A stretch of DNA of 64,000 bases from contig NZ_CP075524.1 of NCBI RefSeq assembly GCF_025808395.1, forward strand, positions 496,001 to 560,000. Reading direction: 5' to 3'. Positions 28,004 to 36,818 of this stretch are shown piece after piece; within the stretch, counting starts at the first letter, position 1; each line of letters begins with the position of its first letter. The translations under genes and the position numbers were made by a program. The DNA is from Microcella sp. (GTDB lineage: Bacteria; Actinomycetota; Actinomycetes; Actinomycetales; Microbacteriaceae). The notes beneath the pieces were generated by a model. It was not told the origin of the DNA and searched no databases. It saw only the letters and a list, made by a program, of their open reading frames with translations.

Positions 28004-28726
28004 TCAGTCGATATCGGCTCCGTCGATCGTGCCGGTGACGATATCGAGCGATACCGCAGTGATCGACCGCCCGCTCGATATCGCGTACCCCCGTAGTCGA
28101 GCGAACGCCTCGGTCGTCGACACATCGAGTTGGGCGCTGAGCATCCCGGTTGCCTGATGCACCTCGCGGCGCAACCCGGGGCCGCTTCCCTCAAGCTCGA
28201 CGTTGCCTTCCGACCGTGCCCGTTGCAGTGCCTCGCGCACGGCAGGTGCTGATGCAGACCTGGCGAGTGATATTGCCACACTGACGTTGTCTGAGGTGAG
28301 GGGCCCGGCACGCGTGCGGTACAACCCCACGACGCCTACCGTCGCCATGCCTAGCGTGAGCGGAAACGCGAACAGTGCTCTGACCCCGAGGGCGACGAGA
28401 TGTGCTCCGATCACGGGATTCAGGGCGGCTTCACGAGCATCGCTGACGAGTTGGGGTGCTGACTCCACGGTGGCGTCAGTGAGGGGGCCGGTGCCGAGTT
28501 CGAGTTCGAGCTCATCCCAGCGGGCTGCAACGGGGTCTGTGACGGCGACAGTCGACCTGTGGCCCACCCGATCGATGACGGCAATGACCGCGCCTGAGAT
28601 GGGCAACTCTGTCATGAACGGAGTGCACAAACCCCAGGGGTTCGACGTTGCAGCGTGCACTCCATCGGGCGGCTGCCGTTCTGCCATGTCGGCTCCCGCC
28701 TCATTCGGCCGGCGGAACGCCACCAC
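28004..28726 (-). CDS. GAF-ANTAR domain regulator
   Basis: A 240-residue protein. The N-terminal ~170 residues form a GAF-like sensor (ISGAVIAVIDRVG, ALFAFPLTLGMATVGVVGLY), and the C-terminus is an ANTAR RNA-binding domain (VHQATGMLSAQLDVSTTEAF, then LRGYAISSGRSITAVS). ANTAR proteins act as antiterminators by binding paired RNA hairpins. Start may be ATG 28726 or ATG 28687. It is divergent from a second GAF-ANTAR gene. Confidence 0.87.
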   Translation of the reverse strand: MVAFRRPNEAGADMAERQPPDGVHAATSNPWGLCTPFMTELPISGAVIAVIDRVGHRSTVAVTDPVAARWDELELELGTGPLTDATVESAPQLVSDAREAALNPVIGAHLVALGVRALFAFPLTLGMATVGVVGLYRTRAGPLTSDNVSVAISLARSASAPAVREALQRARSEGNVELEGSGPGLRREVHQATGMLSAQLDVSTTEAFARLRGYAISSGRSITAVSLDIVTGTIDGADID

Positions 28727-28783
28727 TAAGGGAGAGAGCGTCGGGGTGGCCAGTGTATGCGTACTTCGTGCGTTCCCGTAGTC

Positions 28784-28805
28784 GTGCGCCTAGACTGAGG
28801 CGCAC
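28784..28805 (+). promoter_or_regulatory. Perfect hexaloop hairpin between the two ANTAR genes
   Basis: GTGCGCCT and AGGCGCAC form an 8-bp stem around the hexaloop AGACTG, upstream of the second GAF-ANTAR gene. ANTAR targets are hexaloop hairpins with A at loop position 1 and G at position 4. Position 1 fits, position 4 is C, so this is only a candidate. It might also be an operator or overlap a promoter. Confidence 0.35.
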
Positions 28806-28898
28806 TCCGCTCGCAACTCGAGTCGCCCACACACCCGTGAACTGTTCTCCGCCTGGCCCAGGTGGGGAAGCGCATCCTCCTTATCAAAAGGAACTCTC

Positions 28899-29657
28899 AT
28901 GAGCGAGAAGTCTCGGGAACAGCGCACTGCCGACGCTTTCGTCTCAGTCGCCGACACGTTGATCGCCGACTTCGACGTCATCGACCTGTTGCACCGGCTC
29001 GTCAACGAATGCGTCGAACTGCTCGACGTCGATGCGGGCGGCCTCGTGCTCGCCGACGAGAGCGGTGAGCTTCAGCTGGTCGCCTCGTCGAGCGAGCAAG
29101 CGCAGTTCGTCGAAGTCATTCAGTTGAGCGCGGGGGCTGGCCCGTGCGTCGACTGCTTCAGACAGGGGGCGGCGGTCACCGTCGCCGACATGCAGAGCGA
29201 GGGCGGGGCATGGCCCGTGTTTCAGGCCGCCGCCCTGCAGCAGGGTTTTCACGCCGTCTTCGCGACGCCGATGCGGCTTCGAGGCCAGGTCTTGGGCGCG
29301 ATGAACCTCTTCAGCAGAGCGTCAGGCGGCCCCACTGAGCAAGACGCACTGATCGCGCAGGCCTTGGCCGATATCGCCACGATCGGCATCTTGCACGAAC
29401 GCAGCATCCGCGAAAGCCATATCCTCAACGAGCAACTGCAGAGAGCGCTCGAGAGCCGCGTGCTCATCGAACAGGCGAAGGGCGTTTTGGCGGCGGTGCG
29501 CTCGCTCGACATGGATCAGGCGTTCACCACACTGCGCGAATACGCGCGATCGCACAACATGACCTTGCGTGATGTCGCCCAGCAGGTTGCGGCACGCACC
29601 CTGACAGACATCTTCGAGTCGACCGCGCTACCGAGTTCTGGCGGTAGCACGGTGTAG
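28899..29657 (+). CDS. GAF-ANTAR domain regulator
   Basis: A 252-residue protein with a GAF domain (DVDAGGLVLADESGELQLVA; AGPCVDCFRQGAAVTVADM; ATPMRLRGQVLGAMNLF) followed by an ANTAR domain (ALESRVLIEQAKGVLAAVRS, then TTLREYARSHNMTLRDVA). It is a cytosolic signal-responsive RNA-binding antiterminator candidate. The GAF domain has the pair C..C in PCVDC, typical of this actinobacterial subgroup. ATG 28899 is preceded by AAAAGGAA. The pair with the divergent GAF-ANTAR gene suggests linked control. Confidence 0.9.
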   Translation: MSEKSREQRTADAFVSVADTLIADFDVIDLLHRLVNECVELLDVDAGGLVLADESGELQLVASSSEQAQFVEVIQLSAGAGPCVDCFRQGAAVTVADMQSEGGAWPVFQAAALQQGFHAVFATPMRLRGQVLGAMNLFSRASGGPTEQDALIAQALADIATIGILHERSIRESHILNEQLQRALESRVLIEQAKGVLAAVRSLDMDQAFTTLREYARSHNMTLRDVAQQVAARTLTDIFESTALPSSGGSTV

Positions 29658-29954
29658 CATCAAGCAACGCCCCAGACCTTGGCCGACGCACTGTTCGCTG
29701 AGGAAGGGCTGGTTCACTGGTGTCTCTCGACTACGGTCTTGCTCCCGATCCCCCTCCCGTCAACGCGTTCGAGACAGAACAGCACGACGCGTCCCTCGGT
29801 GACGTCGATGGGGTTATTCGTCTGTGGCTGTCGGGCATTCGCCGCAACTACCGCCGACCCGTTCACGGCCGTTCAACTCTGCGGCCGCTCGCGTCACCAC
29901 CGCCCAAGGGCAAACATCGGGCCCCGTGAGAGCGAGGGCGTATCCTGATCAGTG

Positions 29955-30341
29955 CAAGTGGGCCGGCCAGACGGTCGCGTCGGAGGCACGCCCCGCAAGG
30001 GGAACGACTCTGCCGAGGAACGTCCGGGCTCCGCAGAGCAGGGCGGTGGGTAACACCCACCCGCAGAAATGCGCGAGAACAGTGCAACAGAGAGCAGACC
30101 GCCTCCGACGCAAGTCGGCGGTAAGGGTGAAACGGTGGTGTAAGAGACCACCAGAAGCCCGAGTGATCGGGCTTGCTAGGTAAACCTCGCCCGGAGCAAG
30201 GTCAGACAGACACCGTTGACGCTGCTCGCCGAGGTGTCGGGTAGACCGCTAGAGCGTGTCGGCAACGGCTCGCCGAGAGAGATGGCCGTCGAAGGGAAGC
30301 AATTCCTGGAACAGAACCCGGCGTATCGGCCGACCCACTTG
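29955..30341 (+). ncRNA. rnpB: RNase P RNA (class A)
   Basis: About 387 bases. The ends pair (CAAGTGGG with CCCACTTG). The universally conserved core appears as GAGGAACGTCCGGGCTCC near base 30013 and CAGGGCGGTGGGTAACACCC, with the 3' conserved ACAGAACCCGGCGTAT near 30311. This is the catalytic RNA that matures tRNA 5' ends. A TATCCT hexamer (29941-29946) nine bases upstream of the proposed first base could be the -10 element. Bases 29658-29954 before it hold a 69-codon open frame that I do not accept as a gene. Confidence 0.95.
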
Positions 30342-30349
30342 CCTCACCC

Positions 30350-31825
30350 TCACCACTGAGAGGGTTTGTAGTCTTTCAAGAACACCCCGAAGAGGTCTTC
30401 GCCCGCCTCGCCGCGCACGATGGGGTCGTAGACGCGAGCCGCGCCGTCGACGAGGTCGAGCGGGGCGTGGAAGCCTTCGTCGGCGAGCCGCAGCTTTGTG
30501 GGGTGCGGTCGCTCGTCGGTGATCCACCCGGTGTCGACGCTCGTCATGAGAATGCCGTCGGTCTCGAACATCTCGCGAGCGCTCGTGCGCGTGAGCATGT
30601 TCATGGCGGCTTTGGCCATGTTGGTGTGCGGGTGGCCCGGCCCCTTGTAGCCGCGGCCGAAGACGCCCTCCATCGCGCTGACGTTGACGACGTAGGTGCG
30701 GGCGAATGGCGACGCGGCGAGCGAGGGCCGCAACCGGTCGACGAGAATGAACGGCGCGATCGAGTTGGCGAGCTGCACCTCGAGCATCTCGAGGGGCTCG
30801 ACGGCGCCGACCGCCTGCGTCCAGCTGTTGACGTCGTGCACGTCGGGAACAAGCCCGCCCGCATCTATCGCGGTGCCGGCCCGGTGGCGCTCGATGGATG
30901 CACTGCCGGCCGTCATCGCCGCGTGCGTCAGCTGCTCGGCCTTCGCCGCCGCGGCCGAGAGAATCGGGTGGGCTGACACTGACTCTGCCAGCGCCAAGGG
31001 GTGCGGATCAGTCGTGTGGCCGAACGTCACGAGCTCAGGTAGCGGCCCGTCTGGCAGGGGAGCGAGCTCGGCCTCGATGAGCGGCTGATAGGCGCCGGGT
31101 GAGCGTCGTACGGTCTGCGCTGCGTTGTTGATGATGATGTCGAGGGGCCCGGCGGCGGCGACCGATTCGGCGAGCCCGATCACTTGCGCCGGGTCGCGCA
31201 GGTCGATGCCGACGATGCGCAGTCGGTCGATCCACTCGGCTGAGTCTGGCAGGGCCGAGAACCGCCGAACCGCGTCGCGCGGAAAGCGCGTCGTGATCGT
31301 CGTGTGCGCGCCGTCTCGCAGCAGGCGCAGAGCGATGTACATGCCGATCTTGGCGCGGCCGCCGGTGAGCAGGGCTCGGCGCCCGGTCAGGTCGGTGCGG
31401 GCATCCCGCTTCGCGTGATTGAGTCGCGCGCACTCGGGGCACAGCTGGTGGTAGAAGGCGTCGACGAGCGTGTACTGCTGCTTGCACACGTAGCACGCCT
31501 GCGGGCGCGTGAGCTCGCCCGCGAAGGGGGCGTCGGTCGACGAGCTGATGTCGACGCCGCGCGTCTCGTCGTCGATGCGGTCGGGCGAGCCGGTCGCGGT
31601 CGCCTCGATGACGGCCTTGTCGGCCGCGAGCACTTCGGCGCGCTTCGAGAGGCGCCGGTGCACTTTGACGGCGCGGAACATGTGCGCGGTCGCGTGGCGC
31701 ACGGCGATGAAATCAGGATGCTCGTGGTCGAGCTCGTGCAGCGTGCTCAGCACTCGCAGCGTGGTCGCGAGGTCATCGGGGTCGATGGCGTGCGCATCGG
31801 GGGAGTGGTGGGGGTCGGAGGGCAC
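30350..31825 (-). CDS. SDR-fold oxidoreductase with an N-terminal zinc knuckle
   Basis: A 491-residue protein. Residues 1-105 are helical, then a CxxC...CxxC zinc site is formed by C111, C114, C129 and C132. From residue ~147 a Rossmann SDR domain follows: GRRALLTGGRAKIGMYIAL, DIIINNAAQTV. The serine of the catalytic set is in VVNVSAMEG, but the YxxxK motif reads THTNMAK-like, with Thr where Tyr is expected (HPHTNMAKAAMN). Standard SDR catalysis is therefore doubtful. GTG 31825 is the likely start, with no strong ribosome site. It converges with rnpB. Confidence 0.75.
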   Translation of the reverse strand: MPSDPHHSPDAHAIDPDDLATTLRVLSTLHELDHEHPDFIAVRHATAHMFRAVKVHRRLSKRAEVLAADKAVIEATATGSPDRIDDETRGVDISSSTDAPFAGELTRPQACYVCKQQYTLVDAFYHQLCPECARLNHAKRDARTDLTGRRALLTGGRAKIGMYIALRLLRDGAHTTITTRFPRDAVRRFSALPDSAEWIDRLRIVGIDLRDPAQVIGLAESVAAAGPLDIIINNAAQTVRRSPGAYQPLIEAELAPLPDGPLPELVTFGHTTDPHPLALAESVSAHPILSAAAAKAEQLTHAAMTAGSASIERHRAGTAIDAGGLVPDVHDVNSWTQAVGAVEPLEMLEVQLANSIAPFILVDRLRPSLAASPFARTYVVNVSAMEGVFGRGYKGPGHPHTNMAKAAMNMLTRTSAREMFETDGILMTSVDTGWITDERPHPTKLRLADEGFHAPLDLVDGAARVYDPIVRGEAGEDLFGVFLKDYKPSQW

Positions 31826-31860
31826 ACGCCAGGGTACCCGTCGTGCGCTGGCGGCGAGAA

Positions 31861-32604
31861 CTAGCCGATCGCGGTGCCGAGCAGCGCGCCGATGCCGAAG
31901 GTGACCGCGAGGGCGATCGTGCCGCCGATGAGAACGCGCACGGTGGGCCGCACCCACGGGCTCTTGCCGAGCACCGCGCCGAGCGCCCCGGTGATGCCGA
32001 GGGCCAGCAGCGTGGCGGCGAAGGTGATCGGAATCCGCAGGTCGGCGGGTGGCAGCGTGATCGCGAGCATCGGCAGCACCGCGCCGAGCAGAAACGCGGC
32101 GAATGAGGCCCACGCCGCCTGCCAGGGCTTCAAGACCTCGGTCTCGTCGATGTGCAGCTCGGCCTCGAGGTGCGCGGCGAGCGCATCATGCGCCGTCAGC
32201 TCTTCGGCGACGCGCTGCGCGGTCTGGGCGCTGAGCCCCTTCGCCTCGTAGATGGCCGCGAGCTCGGCCAGTTCTTCGTCGGGCATCTCGGCGAGCTCGC
32301 GCTTCTCTTTCGCGATGAGCGCGGTCTGGCTGTCGCGCGCGCTCGCGACCGACACATACTCGCCCAGCGCCATCGAGAAGGCTCCGCCCACCACGGCGGC
32401 AGCGCCGGCAGTGATGATCGGCGCGAGCTCGCTCGTCGCGCCAGCCACACCGACGACGACCGCGGCGACCGAGACGATGCCGTCGTTCGCCCCGAGAACT
32501 CCGGCGCGCAGCTTGTTGAGCCCGTCAGAGAACGCGCCCCGGTCGTGCGGTTCTGCGTCGTGCAGACCCGATGTCGGCGAAGGTTCTGACTGCGACTTGC
32601 TCAT
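31861..32604 (-). CDS. VIT1/CCC1 family iron or manganese transporter
   Basis: A 247-residue membrane protein. The hallmark RAGVLGANDGIVSVAAVVVG starts the first helix, followed by AFSMALGEYVSVASARDSQ. A cytosolic acidic metal-binding insert (EKRELAEMPDEELAELAAIY; EELTAHDALAAHLEAELHID) separates it from the last three helices. Family members move Fe2+ or Mn2+ out of the cytosol. The start is ATG 32604, although the frame is open upstream. It is divergent from the desaturase gene, whose start lies about 170 bases away. Confidence 0.92.
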   Translation of the reverse strand: MSKSQSEPSPTSGLHDAEPHDRGAFSDGLNKLRAGVLGANDGIVSVAAVVVGVAGATSELAPIITAGAAAVVGGAFSMALGEYVSVASARDSQTALIAKEKRELAEMPDEELAELAAIYEAKGLSAQTAQRVAEELTAHDALAAHLEAELHIDETEVLKPWQAAWASFAAFLLGAVLPMLAITLPPADLRIPITFAATLLALGITGALGAVLGKSPWVRPTVRVLIGGTIALAVTFGIGALLGTAIG

Positions 32605-32776
32605 CGCCACAGTCAACTCCCGCCTCACGTCGACAGCAAGCAAGGTAAGCCTCTGCTGTGCATCGGCCCGGCATGCCGCGTTTGGCATGCGGGCGTGCGT
32701 AGAGTCAGAACATCTGGTGAGCACTCGCTCGCACACCGTGACGGCTGGGAAGTCGCATACCGACCCCGAAGGCCTC

Positions 32777-33883
32777 ATGACCTCTCTTGCCTCCTCCGGT
32801 TCACTCGGCTCCGTGCGCACGACGACTCCGCGTGATCCGAACGCTGTTCCGATCACCGCGTCATACTCGGCCCTCATGCGCACGGTGCGCGATGCCGGTC
32901 TGCTGAGGCGTCGCGAGGGGTTCTACTACCTCGTCTTCGCCGCCCTCGCTGCGGCCCTCGGCGGCATCGTGACCGGCATGGTGCTGCTGGGCGACAGCTG
33001 GTTCCAGCTGCTTATGGCCGCCGCGCTCGGCATCGTGCTCACGCAGATCGCCTTCGTCACGCACGAGGCTTCGCACCGCCAGATCTTCGCGTCGGGCAAG
33101 GTCAACGACTGGGTCGGGCGCATTCTCGCCACCGCGGTGGTCGGCATCAGCTACCACTGGTGGATGCACAAGCACTCGCGCCACCACGCCAAGCCCAATC
33201 AGAAGGGCGCCGACCCCGACATCGAGCCAGACACGATCGTCTTTACCGAGGCCGACGCCGAGAAGTCGACGGGATTTCTCGCCCTCATCACACGCCGCCA
33301 GGGGTACCTGTTCTTCCCGCTGCTGACGCTCGAAGGCATCAATCTGCACTTCCGCTCGGTGCTCACGCTCTTCGAGAAGGGCAAGGTCGAGCACCGCTAC
33401 CTCGAGCTCGCACTCATCTTCTTGCGGCTGTCGCTGTACATCACCGCGATCTTCCTGTTCCTGCCGCTCGGCATGGCCTTCGCATTCTTGGGCGTGCAGC
33501 TCGCGGTCTTCGGCGTCTACATGGGAGCATCCTTCGCCCCCAACCACAAGGGCATGCCGATTCTCGAGAACGACACCTCGCTCGACTTCTTGCACCGCCA
33601 GATTCTGACCTCGCGCAACCTCAAGGGCGGCTGGTGGGCGACCGTCATGTTCGGCGGTCTCAACCACCAGGTCGAGCACCACCTCTTTCCGAACATGCCG
33701 CGCCCGGCGCTCAGCCGTGCCCGAGAGATCGTGCGCGAGTATGCGGCCACGACGGGCATCTCGTACACCGAGACGGGCGTGATTCGCTCGTACGGCATCG
33801 TCATCGACTATCTCAACCGCGTCGGACTCTCAGCGCGCGATCCCTTCGACTGCCCGCTCGTCAACCAGTTCAAGCGCCAGTAG
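32777..33883 (+). CDS. Membrane fatty acid desaturase
   Basis: A 368-residue di-iron desaturase. The three histidine boxes are THEASH, HKHSRHH and LNHQVEHHLFP, with hydrophobic segments between them. It introduces a double bond into acyl chains, adjusting membrane fluidity; the position of desaturation is not readable from sequence. The QxxHH third box fits the front-end/acyl-lipid group. The frame is open well upstream, and ATG 32777 is chosen as the first methionine compatible with the family N-terminus, about 45 residues before the first helix. Confidence 0.88.
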   Translation: MTSLASSGSLGSVRTTTPRDPNAVPITASYSALMRTVRDAGLLRRREGFYYLVFAALAAALGGIVTGMVLLGDSWFQLLMAAALGIVLTQIAFVTHEASHRQIFASGKVNDWVGRILATAVVGISYHWWMHKHSRHHAKPNQKGADPDIEPDTIVFTEADAEKSTGFLALITRRQGYLFFPLLTLEGINLHFRSVLTLFEKGKVEHRYLELALIFLRLSLYITAIFLFLPLGMAFAFLGVQLAVFGVYMGASFAPNHKGMPILENDTSLDFLHRQILTSRNLKGGWWATVMFGGLNHQVEHHLFPNMPRPALSRAREIVREYAATTGISYTETGVIRSYGIVIDYLNRVGLSARDPFDCPLVNQFKRQ

Positions 33884-33912
33884 CCGGCGCCGCGCCTGCG
33901 CCCGCGCGCGAC

Positions 33913-33953
33913 AGTCGCCGTGCGTGGCATGAGTCGTGAAACGTTCGGCGACT
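33913..33953 (+). terminator. Inverted repeat between desaturase and ppgK
   Basis: AGTCGCCG (33913-33920) and CGGCGACT (33946-33953) are perfect inverted repeats with a 25-base loop between two convergent genes. It may end transcription from both sides, though the long loop makes this weak. Confidence 0.3.
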
Positions 33954-34000
33954 AGCGCCACAGACGGCAACTCTGACGTGCCCGCGACGCCTGACCAGGG

Positions 34001-34762
34001 CTAGCGCGCGTGGCGCTCGGCGAGAGCAGCGGCACCCATGATGCCCGCGTTGTTGCGCAGCTCGGCCGGAACGATGGGCGTCTCGACGTCGATGAGGTGC
34101 ATGAACTCGTCATGCTGCTTCGAGACCCCGCCGCCGATGACGAGCAGGTCGGGTGAGAACAAGAACTCGACGTGTCGGTAGTAGCGGGTCAGTCGTGTCG
34201 CCCACTCCTCGAACGACAGCTCTTCGCGCTCGCGGGCTGAGTTGGCCGCCCAGTGCTCGGCGTCGTCTCCGTCGAGCTCGAGGTGCCCGAGCTCGGTGTT
34301 GGGCACGAGCACGCCGTCGTAGATGAAGGCGCTGCCGATGCCGGTGCCGAGCGTTGTGACGATGACGAGACCGCGCTGGTCGCGCGCTGCGCCGTAGACC
34401 GCTTCGGCATATCCCGCAGCATCGGCGTCGTTGACGAAGTGGATGTCGCGGCCGAGGGCCTCGCCGAAGAGGGTGTCGGCGTCGAGCCCGATCCAGTCGT
34501 CACTCACGTTCGCGGCCGACATCGTGCGACCGTTGCGCACGATCGCCGGAAAACACACCCCGATGTGGGCGACGTCGTCGCCGCCGTGCTCACTGATGAG
34601 CTCGTCGACAATCTGCCGCACGGTGTCGATGATCGCGTCGGGCTCACCGCCTTCCGGGGTGTTCTGCTTGACGCGCTCGCTGACGAGCTCGCCCGCATCC
34701 AAGTCGACGATCGCCCCTTTGATGCCGGTGCCGCCGATATCGATGCCGATGGCGCGGGTCAT
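34001..34762 (-). CDS. ppgK: Polyphosphate glucokinase
   Basis: A 253-residue ROK-fold kinase that phosphorylates glucose with polyphosphate or ATP. It begins AIGIDIGGTGIKGAIVDL (phosphate loop), has the catalytic Asp in HFVNDADAAGYAEA, and the second phosphate motif VIVTTLGTGIGSAFI followed by ELGHLELDG. PPGK is characteristic of actinobacteria. The length matches the family. It is 28 bases downstream of map on the same strand. Confidence 0.93.
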   Translation of the reverse strand: MTRAIGIDIGGTGIKGAIVDLDAGELVSERVKQNTPEGGEPDAIIDTVRQIVDELISEHGGDDVAHIGVCFPAIVRNGRTMSAANVSDDWIGLDADTLFGEALGRDIHFVNDADAAGYAEAVYGAARDQRGLVIVTTLGTGIGSAFIYDGVLVPNTELGHLELDGDDAEHWAANSAREREELSFEEWATRLTRYYRHVEFLFSPDLLVIGGGVSKQHDEFMHLIDVETPIVPAELRNNAGIMGAAALAERHAR

Positions 34763-34790
34763 GCGGGTCTCCTGTCGTTGCGGCGGGCTC

Positions 34791-35657
34791 TCACGGCAGT
34801 GTGAGAATCTCGGCCCCTCGTTCGGTGACGACGAGCGTGTGCTCGAACTGCGCCGTGAGCTTCTTGTCTTTCGTCGTGACCGTCCAGTCGTCGGCCCACA
34901 TGTCCCACTCGATCGTGCCGAGGGTCAGCATCGGCTCGATCGTGAAGACCATGCCCACCTCCATAACCGTCGAGTAGTCGGGCGCGGCGTCGTAGTGCGG
35001 AACGATGAGCCCCGAGTGAAACGACCGCCCGACGCCGTGGCCCGTGAAGTCGCGCACCACCCCGTAGCCGAACCGCGTGGCGTAGGCCTCGATCGCTCGG
35101 CCGATGACGTTGATCTGGCGTCCGGGTGCGACGGCCTTGATGCCGCGGTTGAGCGCCTCGGCGGTGCGCTCGACGAGCAGGCTCGCCTCGTCACTCGCTG
35201 CGCCCGCGATGAAGGTCTTGTTGAGGTCGCCGTGCACGCCGTTCTTGAAGGCTGTGATGTCGATGTTGACGATGTCGCCCTCGGCGATGACGGTGTCGTC
35301 GGGGATGCCGTGGCAGATCACCTCGTTGAGGCTCGTGCAGCACGACTTCGGAAACCCGCGGTAGCCGAGCGTCGACGGGTAGGCCCCGTGGTCGAGCACG
35401 TACTCGTGCGCGATGCGGTCGAGCTCGTCGGTCGTGACGCCCGGCGCGATGGCAGCGCCGACGGCCTCGACGGCTTGCGCGGCGATGCGGCCAGACTCGC
35501 GGATGAGCTCGATCGTCTCGGCGTCGTAGACATCGCCGCCGACGTGCGGTGGCGGTGCCGCTTTGCCCACGTACGGCGGCTTCGGGATGCTCGCCGGAAC
35601 ACTGCGCTGCGGTGACAGTCGCCCGGCGACGAGGTGACCGTGTTCGTCGCGGGGCAT
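34791..35657 (-). CDS. map: Methionine aminopeptidase, type I
   Basis: A 288-residue metalloprotease that removes the initiator methionine. The metal ligands are in NIDITAFKNGVHGDLNKT, GHGVGRSFHSG, and FTIEPML with the last Glu in AQFEHTLVV. An N-terminal extension of about 45 residues with a PxxP-like stretch (PKPPYVGKAAPPPHVG) is typical of actinobacterial MetAP1c forms. ATG 35657 is used as start; the frame is open 20 codons further up. Confidence 0.95.
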   Translation of the reverse strand: MPRDEHGHLVAGRLSPQRSVPASIPKPPYVGKAAPPPHVGGDVYDAETIELIRESGRIAAQAVEAVGAAIAPGVTTDELDRIAHEYVLDHGAYPSTLGYRGFPKSCCTSLNEVICHGIPDDTVIAEGDIVNIDITAFKNGVHGDLNKTFIAGAASDEASLLVERTAEALNRGIKAVAPGRQINVIGRAIEAYATRFGYGVVRDFTGHGVGRSFHSGLIVPHYDAAPDYSTVMEVGMVFTIEPMLTLGTIEWDMWADDWTVTTKDKKLTAQFEHTLVVTERGAEILTLP

Positions 35658-35690
35658 AGAGTCGAGTCTACCGAGCGAGGGGAGTGGCCC

Positions 35691-35858
35691 ATGGCAGAGC
35701 AGTGGTGGTACAACCACAAGACCGGCGAGGTCGAGCAGGGCCCGCAGTCGCTGGGCATGGATCGTGACGGCCCTTACGACTCGGAGGCCGAAGCCCGCCG
35801 CGCCCCCGAGATCGCGCGCGAGCGCTCGCGCCAGTGGGACGCCGACGAAGAGGAGTAG
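35691..35858 (+). CDS. Small conserved actinobacterial protein
   Basis: A 55-residue acidic protein beginning MAEQWWYNHKTGEVEQGPQS, with GPYDSEAEARRAPEIARER and an acidic tail. The W-Y-N-x-K-T-G-x-V-E-x-G pattern with GPYDS resembles small SPOR-like proteins of actinobacteria, often encoded near map. Function unknown. ATG 35691 has CGAGGGGA upstream. The frame is open 19 codons before that, inside the intergenic gap. It is divergent from map by 33 bases. Confidence 0.8.
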   Translation: MAEQWWYNHKTGEVEQGPQSLGMDRDGPYDSEAEARRAPEIARERSRQWDADEEE

Positions 35859-35914
35859 TTCCCCTCCAGATCTGGCGCAAAAGGGCGTTCACGTCGCGAG
35901 GTCACCACGGTTTG

Positions 35915-35938
35915 TGGCGAATCTAGCGACGTTCGCCA
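35915..35938 (-). terminator. Hairpin after panB
   Basis: A perfect 7-bp stem (TGGCGAA / TTCGCCA) with a 10-base loop lies between the convergent small-protein gene and panB. There is no T run. A modest terminator candidate for either strand. Confidence 0.35.
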
Positions 35939-35947
35939 GTGGCGAAG

Positions 35948-36796
35948 CTAGTTCGCGCGCTCCTGCAGCGCTTTCTCGGCGGACTCGTCGCTGTAGCTGT
36001 GCGCCTCGTCGGGGTAGGCGCCCGACTCGACGTCGGCCTTGTACGCGAGCGCAGCATCCGTCAGCACCTGGCGCAGGTTCGCATACTGCTTCACGAACTT
36101 CGGAATGCGCCCGCCGGTGAGGCCCGCCCAGTCTGTCCAGACGACGAGCTGGCCGTCGCAGTGGGGGCCGCCGCCGACACTGATGGTCGGGATGCTCAAC
36201 TCGGCGGTGATCTGCCGCGCCACTTCGGCGGGAATCATCTCGAGCACGACGGCGAACGCTCCAGCCTCTTCGACCGCGCGCGCGTCGGCCAGCAGGGCTT
36301 CGGCCGCCTCGCCGCGACCCTGAATGACGTGGCCGCCGAGCCCGTGCTCGCTCTGCGGCGTGAATCCGATGTGCGCCATGACGGGGATGCCCGCCGACAC
36401 GATGCGGCGTATCTGCTTGGCCGAGCGAACTCCGCCTTCGAGCTTCACGGCGTGGGCTCCGGTCTCTTTCATGAACCGAAACGCCGTGTGCAGCGCCTCT
36501 TCGGGGCCGGTCTCGTACGAACCGAACGGCATGTCGGCGACGACCAGGGCGCGCTTGACGCCGCTCACGACGCCTCGAGTGAGGGGTATGAGCTCGTCGA
36601 TCGTCACCGGCAGGGTCGTGTCGTAGCCGAGCACGGTGTTGCCCGCAGAGTCGCCGACGAGCAGAAAGTCGATGCCGGCCTCATCGAAGATCTGCGCGGT
36701 GAGCACGTCGTACGACGTGAGCCCGGTGATCTTGATGCCCTGTTCTTTCGCCCGCGCGAAGTGTCGAGTGCGAACGCGCTTCGGTGCCTCAGCCAT
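35948..36796 (-). CDS. panB: 3-methyl-2-oxobutanoate hydroxymethyltransferase
   Basis: A 282-residue TIM-barrel enzyme of pantothenate and CoA biosynthesis that transfers a hydroxymethyl group from methylene-tetrahydrofolate to ketoisovalerate. Family blocks include KITGLTSYDVLTAQIFDEAG, DFLLVGDSAGNTVLGYDTT, AVKLEGG, MAHIGFTPQS and the Glu-containing VVLEMIPAE. The frame is open far upstream inside nadE, but ATG 36796 precedes the conserved N-terminus. It lies 22 bases after the nadE stop, so the two are probably co-transcribed. Confidence 0.95.
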   Translation of the reverse strand: MAEAPKRVRTRHFARAKEQGIKITGLTSYDVLTAQIFDEAGIDFLLVGDSAGNTVLGYDTTLPVTIDELIPLTRGVVSGVKRALVVADMPFGSYETGPEEALHTAFRFMKETGAHAVKLEGGVRSAKQIRRIVSAGIPVMAHIGFTPQSEHGLGGHVIQGRGEAAEALLADARAVEEAGAFAVVLEMIPAEVARQITAELSIPTISVGGGPHCDGQLVVWTDWAGLTGGRIPKFVKQYANLRQVLTDAALAYKADVESGAYPDEAHSYSDESAEKALQERAN

Positions 36797-36818
36797 GCTC
36801 ACCACCCTAGACCGGTGG

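Noticed and set aside
29720..29929. 69-codon frame before rnpB
   Set aside because: No ribosome site or similarity, ends just before the RNA gene; more likely its promoter region.
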